A stretch of DNA of 64,000 nucleotides. It comes from Porites lobata. Taxonomy: Eukaryota > Cnidaria > Anthozoa > Scleractinia > Poritidae. The stretch is taken from positions 111,001-175,000 of the forward strand of contig CALNXK010000167.1 of assembly GCA_942486035.1 (NCBI GenBank), written 5' to 3'. Shown here piece by piece: positions 55,220 through 64,000 of this stretch; within the stretch, counting starts at the first letter, position 1, and every line of letters begins with the position of its first letter. The translations under genes were made by a program, and so were the position numbers. The notes below the pieces were generated by a model. It did no database searches. It was not told where the DNA came from and saw only the letters and a program-made list of their open reading frames with translations.

Positions 55220-56613
55220 AGTATATAGTATTTGCTTGAGGGGGAGTTTCTTACCAAAGTTTCAGTATGGAGTCCTTATGAACAAAACGTTTAAAAACCA
55301 AAGTCAGTAGCGACTGTTTTTCTGCAAGAAGAACGAGAATGATTCTTTTTTGCACGCATGAAAACAAATTTTGGTAGTCTAAAGCAAATTTTAACGTTCT
55401 TCACTTAACTTGTTCTCTCTTAGAGAATTGCCTATAGAATGCCGTCTTTGGTCTTGGTAGCAATCGGCCTCAAGATAAAATATCAGTTTAATGTGTCTAA
55501 AAAGAACTTTTGCAAACTGTGATTTTGAAGGTTAAAAAAGAAGCGAAAGTAACGAGCTTGCCTTCTTAGTTCAAATTGCCAGAAACGAACTGACACTTAG
55601 ATAGTTACAGTTGAGTGCAGGGTCTCAACTTTGTAAACTCAAGAGGCTCCTGTTATACTATGTTAGACCATGTTACCCTTTGTTTGACTTGTTTTTCAGA
55701 ATTGGAGTGTAGGACATAAAAAAAGTATAAAGTATAATTGAATGGCAAAGTCTGGTTATTCGCTGGCTAAATAGCCTAATTTTCCAGGTATAACTAACTG
55801 TATAAGAGAGGAAAGGTGAGAATGAAACTCTTTCTTGCTGTCGGAATCGTGTCGGTTTATGATAATATCTGTTAGTGCATATCGTCTCGAAGTGTTGAAT
55901 GACGTGTAATCGAGAACTTAGGGTCAAATCGTGATTGACAATGCAATTAGATCGGAAATCATAAGAGTGTAGACGACCAATCTGAATAGGGGGAGTTGTC
56001 TGTGTAAGGGGATCTCGGGGAACAGTTCGGGAGAGAGTTCAGATCTTGTAAAAACTAAGGAGATCGTGAGAGAAATGGATAGTGTTAAGAATCGCTTGTG
56101 ACAGTGTTGGATAACTTAAGAGGCATTCCCAACACTTGCACTTGAATACATTGACGCGCGTCGGGTGAACACTGAACAACAGCTTGATCTTCTGTGTCAT
56201 TCTGACTGCGCATTACCCAACCCACCGGTACTCGGGGACGAAATGACGTTATCTAACAAGCAGCAGTGTATGAAAAATAGTTCAGTGTTTCGTTTAATTC
56301 ACAGCGTGGAGTAGAAAATTGCATGGTTCGACCATGTATTTGACGAAGCGAGTTGGAAATGTACAGCGAGCAAGGTCAAATACAAAGGTTGAGTTAAAAA
56401 GCGAAAAGATGAGTGCAAAAAAGTTTTCCAATAATGTGAAATCTAAAAGAAGAGTAAACAATTTTGAATTGAGCTGTAAAATTTAAGTATTGAAGTTGAA
56501 AATTTAAATCATGAAGTTAAAATTCAAACAATGAATTTTGGCGGGAATCGTACGCCATAAGACTGGGCGTTTCCCTCTTTGTCCCGTTATTCTCTCTTGT
56601 CATTACCAAATCG
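55220..56613. other. 3' flank of the orphan gene
   Basis: Contains the presumed 3' UTR. No canonical AATAAA is seen in the first 500 bases. No exon or clear repeat is recognised. The sequence just after the stop resembles that after the pseudogene (cttaccaaag/ctaccaaagcg; gagaacgaga), so the duplication extends past the coding exon. Confidence 0.4.
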
Positions 56614-56825
56614 TTATCCCTTTAAGCCCCAGTATCCAGAATGAAATTCTCCCAACTGATCTCTATACATTTCCTTAAAGAATGTGTTCAGGGAATTTGA
56701 TAAAAGGTAACAGTATTTTCTTTCTGGTGATCATTTCATTGATTCTCATAACCTAATCTCTTGACAAAGTTTCGGTATCATTAGGAGAAAATTGATGTCG
56801 GTCACTATTGGATCTTAAGGGTTAA
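56614..56825. mobile_element. TTAA-type MITE, family A (about 210 bp)
   Basis: Starts ccctttaagccccagtatcc and ends with gatcttaagggttaa. It shares its whole length with copies at 21070, 23453 and 30133. The ends are short inverted repeats around ttaaccctttaag. No coding capacity. Confidence 0.7.
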
Positions 56826-56841
56826 CTTACACTTTTCCAGA

Positions 56842-57254
56842 ATAGTAGGAGAATTTTCATCGATATGCTGCACCTCTATGGCACACGCGGGGAATACTAA
56901 GATATGGGCGAAAATAATTTCCGCGTATGCGAAGAAGTGCAGCATAACCGGGTTTTCGTCGCTGAGGGGAGGAGGGGGGGCAAAAACGCAAGTATATATG
57001 CCCTCTCGGGGCATGAACGCATAGAAAAGCCATCTGATCAGTGATCCTGATGTTGACAAAGCATTTAAATACCACGCTCAATACCCAGGGGTAATGCAAA
57101 GGGTCCCAGGAGGGAAAACGTGCTAAATTATGGGGCCCGCGTGCCCATTTCGGAGCAAACATATCAATGAAAATAGTAGGAGAATTTTCATCGATATGCT
57201 GCACCTCTATGGCACACGCGGGGAATACTAAGATATGGGCGAAAATAATTTCTA
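56842..57254. repeat. Compound repeat: two 83-bp direct copies around a 200-bp unit
   Basis: atagtaggagaattttcatcg and the following about 80 bp occur at 56842-56924 and again at 57172-57254. Between them lies the 200-bp unit at 56980-57180, whose end (catatcaatgaaaata) and the start of the second 83-bp copy (attttcatcgatatg) form a hairpin around 57160-57198. Confidence 0.75.
56980..57180. repeat. 200-bp long direct repeat, left copy
   Basis: Nearly identical to 59947-60147, from aaaaacgcaagtatatatgc to tcaatgaaaatagta. Same orientation, 2.97 kb apart, flanking satellite sequence. The spacing and length resemble LTRs, but no TG...CA ends or target duplication were found. Confidence 0.8.
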
Positions 57255-58844
57255 CCCGAGCGCCGAATTTCGCCACTAAGCCAACAACCTTAGAAAGATC
57301 GTCATATTCCCCCCAATCTCAGAAGCTCACCCTACGGGAACAGCTCTTGGAGACGCCTGTGCCGTGTGATATGGCCAAACACGCCGCACTAGAAAACAAC
57401 CTGGCGGCAGGTACAAGAGTGTAAAGAAGTTTATGTTCCCACAGACTTCTGCAGGGACTTAGAAATACCGTCTTGTGGCTAAGCATATTTTCTAGAAAAG
57501 CAGCAAGTTTAACCGCCTTATCTAGGGGCATTAAAAACGTAGTGTAAGGAAAAATCTATGATATACCACAGAAACACCGACGCTTGTGTGGGAACAAGGG
57601 TCGACTTCCCAAAGCCAAACAAATAGCGGAGACCGATGAAGGAGACGGGAGCGGACCGGCCCAACTGGCGGGCTCCCCTTCCATTTACACCAGGAATGAT
57701 AAGATCTGACGGAATCTCGTGCGTTTTAACCGAAGTTAAACAGTGCCTAAAAGCGAAATAATTGGAAATAGATTACCACGAAGGCAACGCACATATACCC
57801 CACGTGAAAGCTTTAAACCGAAACTGGAAAAAGAAATAAAGGGGGAAAGGGGGAGCCACCAACCAGGCCGATCCAGGAACCCCGTCACAGACAGAGTATC
57901 GGGCGTAATTTAGATTACCCGCCCCAGATCGACCGGACTGATAGCAGGAGCATAAGACCGAAAGTCATGAAATAACGACAAATTTCTCGAAGCGAGTAAA
58001 ACAACACACAAGAAAAAACCAACCAAAACAAAGCGATGGGCCGATTTGCGTGACACGAGGTATACATGTAGTCGAGATGAACCTGCATAAAACTAACAAC
58101 AGATGGCAAACGCCGAATAAATCTGGAACGTAAAAAACAGCCCAGGCAGCTAAACCGTAGAACCGCGGATGACTAATTCCAAATAACAGGATGAAAGCGG
58201 CCGTCTTCCGTTTAAGAGCCCCCCAGTGTGATCATCGCGCACTGATATTTGTAAACAAAACAGAACAGAGATGCCATGATCATGAATTCTATTCGAAACA
58301 GGAAAAATCGATGATAAAAGCACGTGCCGTGCGTACTGGCAATGGAAGCTTAACACTTTAACATCGCTTAAAAATGCCAAGTGAATAAAAGACGAGAAAA
58401 CAAAAGGGCCCAAGGAAATAAACTAGAAAAAACTAATGTTGTAACCTCTATAACATTGACAAACAAACAAAGAAATAGAGAAGAAAAATTTCCGAATACT
58501 GGAACTAGTTGCGGAAAAGAAAACGTAAGCAACAACGAACGTGAATAAAAACGCGACAAACTACAGGATATGCGAAGGAGCACGCATGCAGAAAAAACAC
58601 GGACCGCAAAGTATAGAAAATGTGAAATACAAGACCAAAATGACGCGCCGCACATGAGGACAAAAGAAGCAACACCATGAAAAACGATCCCAAAAGGGAG
58701 GAACGACATACTGAATAAATAAGAGCAGAAGATGCCAAATACTAGACTGAAAGTGACACACACTACGAAAACTAAATTAGGAGCAGAAAATACCATAAAC
58801 AAACCAGCCTGAAAGGGATACGCGCTAATAACGGCTGAGGAAAC
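57255..58844. other. Non-coding interior of the 56.8-60.15-kb repeat block
   Basis: No recognisable gene. From about 58360 the sequence has diffuse gaaaac/gacacac words that grade into the satellite. Open frames on the minus strand (for example 58368-58961) are rich in Phe, Ser, Cys and Val and reflect purine-rich composition of the plus strand. Confidence 0.45.
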
Positions 58845-59850
58845 CTTAGAGCGACACATGTTACAAAAACTAGTCTGAAAACATGCCGCTAACCTTAAGG
58901 CGACACACGCCATGACAACAACGTCAAGGTGGTACTTGCCCGGGCAAGTGGTAAGCGACACGCGCTGTGAACACTAAATGGAGAGCAAAATATGAAAGAC
59001 ACCATGAAACTAGAGTGAAAGCGACACACGCCAGAAACGGCTAACCGGAAGGCGACACACGCCGTAGAAACAACCTGAAGGCGACACACGCCGTGAAAAC
59101 AACTTATAAACGACACACGCTAGAAATGGCTAACTGGAAGGCGAAACACGCCGTGAAAACAACCTGAAGGCGACACACGCCGTAAAAATAACCTGAAGGC
59201 GACACACGCCAGGAAAACAACTTATAAGCGACACACGCTATAAACACAAAATGGAGAGCAAAATACGAGAGACACCATGAAACTAGTGAGAGCGACACAC
59301 GCCAGAAACGGCTAACCGGAAGGCGACACACGCCGCAGAAACAACCTAAAGGCGACAAACGCCGTGAAAACAACCTGAAGGCGACACACGCCATGAAAAC
59401 AACTTATAAGCGACACACGCCATGAAAACAACTTATAAGCGACACACGCCATGAAAACAACTTATAAGCGACACACGCTAGAAATGGCTAACTGGAAGGC
59501 GACACACGCCGTGAAAACAACCTGAAGGTGACACACGCCGTAAAAACAACCTGAAGGCGACACACGCCATGAAAACAAACTTATAAGCGACACACGCTAT
59601 AAACACAAAATGGAGAGCAAAGTGCGAAAGACACTATGAAACTAGTGAAAGCGACTCACGCCAGAAATGGCTAACTGGAGGGCGACACACGCCGAGAAAA
59701 ACCAACGTGAAGGCGACACATGCTGAAACAACTGAAAGCGACGCACGCTATGAAACAACCCGAAGCGACACACGTTATGAAATGAAATGGAGAATGATAC
59801 CCGCCATGAAATCCAGTCTGAAAGCGACTCACGCTATAAAAGGTAACTCG
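58845..59850. repeat. Satellite with gcgacacacgcc core and higher-order structure
   Basis: About 35 units of 18-30 bp, each with gcgacacacgcc (or ..cgct) followed by variable spacers such as gtgaaaacaacctgaag, agaaacggctaaccggaag and atgaaaacaacttataa. A longer spacer containing aatggagagcaaa recurs near 58975, 59250 and 59609, giving a higher-order period of about 270-360 bp. The lack of stops on the minus strand follows from the repeat and is not evidence of a gene. Confidence 0.85.
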
Positions 59851-59946
59851 AAGGAGGTATTATAGCCGGGCGAACGGCTTCCAAAACATAAGGAAGGATA
59901 GCGTCAGGAGCCTAGGCCATGCTCAGCGACGAAAACCGGAACGGCA

Positions 59947-60147
59947 CACAAAAAACGCAAGTATATATGCCCTCTCGGGGCATGAACGCATAGAAAAGCC
60001 ATCTGATCAGTGATCCTGATGTTGACAAAGCATTTAAATACCACGCTCAATACCCAGGGGTAATGCAAAGGGTCCCAGGAGGGAAAACGTGCTAAATTAT
60101 GGGGCCCGCGTGCCCATTTCGGAGCAAACATATCAATGAAAATAGTA
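59947..60147. repeat. 200-bp long direct repeat, right copy
   Basis: Right partner of 56980-57180. The sequence just left of it (ctcagcgacgaaaaccgg, 59921-59938) is the inverted complement of ccgggttttcgtcgctgag at 56949-56967. Confidence 0.8.
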
Positions 60148-61045
60148 TATTAATACTTCATTTTGACATCATTTGAGTCGAGAAGGAAGATTGTGTCCCC
60201 ACACACCGAAAAACTGAAAGTTAATGAAAGACTTAATTAATAGTTCCAGTATTTCGATGTTACGTTATATATCAACGCTGTAAGACGTGGTGCCATTATT
60301 TACCATAATGTTTAAGCGCATAAAAATTAACACAAATTTTCTTTAACTGAATATCAATGAACCTCATTAGCAAATAGATATGAATGTTGAGATTTTAAAA
60401 ACACCGTGATCTGGAAGACGATAGATAAGAGTGGTGCTGTTCGGTGGAATATATAGTCTTCCTCAAACATTTAGGCAAGCAGAACCTTTACGTAATTTTG
60501 AGTAACTTTTGCACAGTTATTATAATATCAAGTAAGGCACGGCATTCATGGAAAACAGGCTCTTTTTTTTCGTATATACTTAATTGAATATTTTTAATAC
60601 TGTATTTAGCGGAACCCAGTAAATGTAATTAAGGTTTTTAAATTTTTTATAATATCTCATGCCTGATTAATTTATAACACCGTGCATAAATAAAGATCAC
60701 CTTACCTTACCTTAGAAAAGTTGTCCTGTTATGACAAGGCCAATCTCCGGAGTAAACTAATTTATACCCCACACTCTGTTGACGTAACACAAAGGAAACA
60801 AAGCATCTTTTAAAATAAATGTATAAACCCTAATGTCTCCATAACATATGGAAACACAGAAAAGAAACACATTGTTTTCACCTGGGATAACCTAAAAACT
60901 CAGCTGAAAACTGAACAAGACGCGGACCAGGAACAGCAGTGCCGGCTGCTGGTTAGGGTATTAAAGACGAAATGCACATTGCGGCACGGAAGCGAATGCT
61001 CAAGATACAACGTCAAGGATCCCTGCACTGGGTGCAAGATGGGTG
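60148..61045. other. Intergenic stretch before the duplicated gene copy
   Basis: AT-rich, with no recognised exon. The string ccttaccttacctta near 60700 and preceding aataaagatcacc look like the 3' end of a retroposon with a short tandem tail, but no coding remnant is visible. A plus-strand frame at 60972-61193 runs into the duplicated leader and is not supported as protein. Confidence 0.3.
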
Positions 61046-62426
61046 TGAAACTTTGAGTGCTGCATACACAGAGTCGAAACTGAACAAAATCATACAAAGG
61101 GGTTCTGTTTTTCTTCGTTTCCAGACTCCACCGGTTGAAACACCCAGATCGAAAGAGGAAGCAGAAGAAACTACAGTAGGAGGTGAGCACTGAACTTTTT
61201 CATACAACGAAACAGATATTTGCTGTAGGTTACAGATAGAAAGAAAGACAAGAAAAAGCCTCAGGTGAGTAGTGTTCCCATTGTGAGTGGATTACACTTA
61301 TGGAAAAACTGACTTGAAACGACGGGTACATGGAACTGTCGCAATTGGTTTCGCTCTCCACTGGCTCTGACGCTCAACATTGCTATTGGACCCTATTGCC
61401 GAACGATGAAAAGAGGATAAATCAATTCATGCAAATAAGCATCCAAGCAAAACGTAGAAACAGATGTGAAATTATGTGAATTCTATAGGGACTCGATCGA
61501 ACAGAGAAAATGTAAATCACTTGTAAATTCAAAAAACGTATGTGGCAAGTAAAAGAAATTGAAACTTTGTTCGTCGGGGTTTTTCCCTTAGAAAAAGGAT
61601 CAGCACTTGACGTGGACGCTTGAATCCATTTATCATGAAATTCCGCAAATACCGGTTGGGATGTTAATAGAACACACGTTTTCCCGGCCTTCCACTGGAA
61701 AATTCCCGCGAATAAGTGAAATTTTGAAAAGGTAGTCCTGTTTTCCCGGTGGAAATGCATGTTCCATTTACGAGTTTTCACAAGCTTTAAAATTTCACGG
61801 CAATATCTGTGTTACCATCTTGAATTTTGGTGACGAGAGCATAAACTTCACTCGATGGACCTTTCAGCTTTTTAATGTATAACGGCCATTCTTAGCTAAG
61901 GCTGCTCCTAAAAGTCTTAAGTTTGTGCGAAAATCAGTACAAAACATCATTATAATACGCGATTATCTGCAAAGGATGTTTCTCTGTCAAATTCTCCGGA
62001 ACTGAAAAAATGAAAAAGTCTTTTACTAGAATTGGTTTTTTCTATTTTAAATTTAAAATTTTAATTGTCCTGCCTAGATTAGCATAAAAGCTATTTGCGG
62101 GGCATAAAGTATTGTAAACTTTATAGTTCTGTAAACCAATACATTGTTGTCGTTGTTGTTGTTTCCATGGGCGTTTCCAAAATTATTGGTAAATGGAAAA
62201 CGCCCCGTATGACTCCGGTGGACGGGGGGTTGGGGGAGAAGGGCATTCCTAGGAATTCTTGCTCAAAGAGTACCACCAAGTTCTCTGAATCCTTACCCTG
62301 TTTCGGGCCAAAACGTGCCATTTTGTGCAGTCGTTCTCAAACTTGTTCTCTCTAAACCCATTCTTGTTTTCTCACCCGCTGGCTTGGGAAAACGTTTCTT
62401 CCTTTCCTTGAGTGAGCAATAAATGG
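61046..62426 (+). other. Duplicated promoter, leader exon and intron upstream of the pseudogene
   Basis: The copy begins near aactttgagtgctgcatac (61051; partner 51754), retains the leader donor AGGAG|GTGAGC at 61182/61183, and follows the parent intron through about 61860 and again from about 62185. Sequence at 61865-62160 has no obvious partner and may be an insertion. The two MITEs present in the parent intron are absent here. Confidence 0.65.
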
Positions 62427-63790
62427 CATGAAAAAGTTCAAGACAGGTAGCGGGAAACTGGAAGTTGCTGAAGGCATTTTGGAGATAGTAGCGAGTATGT
62501 CAGAGTTAACAGGCGAACCTCATGGTCCTCCATTGAAAGCAGTTTGTGTAATCATCAGTGCTGTTCTTGCTTATAAGAGACCGGAGCAAGCGAGTGTGGT
62601 GGATCGACTCGCACAAGTTGTACACGAGTAACTGGTAAACTTCAACACAAAATTGCCAGACCATAAATACAATGGTTTGAAACGCCGCCTGTCAGACCAG
62701 GTAACACAGTTGTGTACGATGAGATCAGGGGAAAGGCTAGTCGATCCCAACTTATGGAGTGACTTTATTCAGTTCTTAGGTGAGCTGTCAAACAGATTTG
62801 AAGCAGCCCTGCCATTTCAGTATGACAAAGGATCTCTCACAAAAGATCCTGATTTGGCAGATTTTGTGACAGCTGCGAGGCTTACAACTGCTTCATGGCT
62901 CTTTTGATGGTTGCTAAACGAACATTTGAAGCCTTGGGGCAGGAGTACAAAGACGAACAAGATGCTGTGAATCGAAGAATCAGCTGTCAGCAGAATGATG
63001 CTCGAGAAAAACTTACCTTCTTCTCAGATGCAAGATATCTGACATTTCTTGGAAGGATGCCTTATGAAGGAGGAAAACTTACAAAGATCGTCGCTTTAAG
63101 CAGAAATATCGAAGGTAAAGGGCTGGTAGAAACAGTCAGAAGAAGCTTAAGCTTGCCGCCAATGCCTGATTCAGCGATTGTTGAATCTACTGCAGCTGAA
63201 TCGAAGTAGCGGGCCATTCAGTAAAGTTGCGATTACAGGGACATCACGTACCTCCTGGATATGGCTTTTGGTGGATGAAGGAATGTGTCTTGGGCCCCCC
63301 CTTTGGGTTCAGTACGTCAATGAGACAGAATTTCCCATGAAGATTGTTTCCCGCAAGAAAAGTAACTGGTGGGGCTCAAGCGCAGGTTTTATTAGTTACG
63401 ACGTACAGCCTCATTCATCCTGTTCAAGGCTTTCAGGGACCAGTGTTCTACTCTTGCGGGTATATTATCATGTTTTTGAATGGAAACGTAGGCCACGATT
63501 TGGAACCACGGGCAAGAGATACCAGAGCAATAGAATTTGCTTTCTGCCGAAATTCTTTTCTTACACATATGATTAACATTCAGGATAACACTGGCAATGA
63601 ATTCACTCAAGGGGAAAACGCTTACAACGCTATGAAGTCTGGTGAAGCAAAGACTCTCTACTGGTTTGACCGCGGAACGCACTTTATGGCAAGAGCAGAG
63701 ACGCTTTCAGCTCTTTCTTGGCCATGGCTAGCAAAGGATACTTGGCGATTTGTGATCCAGAGTTTTGATCCTCTTGCAATACAAGATTAA
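62427..63790 (+). pseudogene. Broken tandem duplicate of the 530-aa orphan gene
   Basis: Closely similar to 53866-55219 but lacking the first 79 codons, including the start: intron sequence (ending gagtgagca) is fused directly to codon 80. Further damage: CAA to TAA at 62629-62631; a 13-bp deletion near 62877 relative to GCTGTGGTGGCTTACTG; a frame-changing insertion near 63198-63204; and a diverged stretch around 63360-63440. The C-terminal part up to the stop at 63788 stays close to the parent. A 205-bp stretch (62971-63175) is identical to 54429-54633. An AATAAA is present at about 63897. No intact product is expected from this copy unless it is spliced differently. Confidence 0.85.
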
Positions 63791-64000
63791 AAGAGTACGT
63801 ATTCAGATTGCTCGAAAAGTCCCTACCAAAGCGTCAGTTTTTTTGGGCTTCTCAAAACGCAACCTAAATGGAATCAACGAATTTTGTTGATTTAAAAATA
63901 AAAGACAGTATTGAGTCTTTCTCTGAAAGGAGAACGAGAACGATTTTTTTTTTCGTGCATGAGAACAAATTTCGGTAGCCAAAGTAGAAATATCAACGCT

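Noticed and set aside
58368..58961. 197-codon minus-strand frame rich in Phe, Val and Ser, looking like a membrane protein.
   Set aside because: It runs into the satellite and owes its openness and hydrophobicity to the purine-rich repeat sequence; no domain or conserved residue is visible.
59104..59394. Repeated CVAFRL/GVCRLQV peptide pattern on the minus strand.
   Set aside because: It is a direct translation of the gcgacacacgcc satellite, whose unit lengths vary and would not preserve a reading frame in other copies.
58845..59850. CRISPR-like array.
   Set aside because: Repeats are short and variable, spacers themselves recur, and the sequence is animal nuclear DNA; it is a satellite.
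56980..60147. Conventional LTR retrotransposon.
   Set aside because: No TG...CA ends, primer-binding site, target duplication or gag/pol remnant was found between the direct repeats.
60972..61193. 73-codon frame over the duplicated leader exon.
   Set aside because: The matching frame is absent from the parent copy at 51.75-51.87 kb, so this is leader sequence rather than protein.

Overview
This is nuclear DNA from an animal. Genes are split into many short exons with GT/AG borders, introns are AT-rich and full of small inverted-repeat transposons, and conserved animal protein families are present. The repeat landscape (short TTAA-flanked MITEs, C/G-run-ended inverted-repeat elements, short degenerate tandem arrays in introns) together with moderately compact genes suggests an anthozoan cnidarian, probably a stony coral. 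That assignment is an inference, because no species marker is present.

From left to right: (1) 122-347 (-) is the first coding exon of a SERBP1/HABP4-like RNA-binding protein whose remainder lies left of the window. (2) 3586-41195 (-) is a complete gene for an ARHGAP29/ARHGAP45/GMIP-type RhoGAP. I could chain 28 exons with continuous reading phase (5214 nt, 1737 aa): F-BAR, C1, RhoGAP, then a very long Ser-rich tail ending in a putative PDZ ligand PQFV. (3) 44662-45015 (-) is a 117-codon basic orphan reading frame. (4) 47173-51550 (-) is a complete five-exon gene (616 aa) resembling human C1orf87, an EF-hand protein. (5) Head to head with it, 53627-55219 (+) encodes a 530-aa protein of no family I recognise in one coding exon, preceded by a spliced 5' leader. 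(6) 61.0-63.8 kb (+) is a diverged and broken duplicate of that gene and its promoter/leader.

Between the genes and in the introns lie many repeats: at least three families of TTAA-flanked MITEs (one copy nested inside a copy of its own family), other inverted-repeat elements, a LINE reverse-transcriptase remnant, a 21-bp minisatellite, and a complex 3.3-kb block at 56.8-60.15 kb in which direct and inverted repeats bracket a satellite built on a gcgacacacgcc core.

The conserved genes are cytoskeletal/signalling (RhoGAP), probably Ca2+-binding (C1orf87-like) and RNA-binding (SERBP1-like). They do not form an obvious joint pathway; their adjacency is ordinary eukaryotic gene order. The most novel item is the duplicated two-part orphan gene at the right end. 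All exon borders and family calls were read by eye, without alignment or transcript data.
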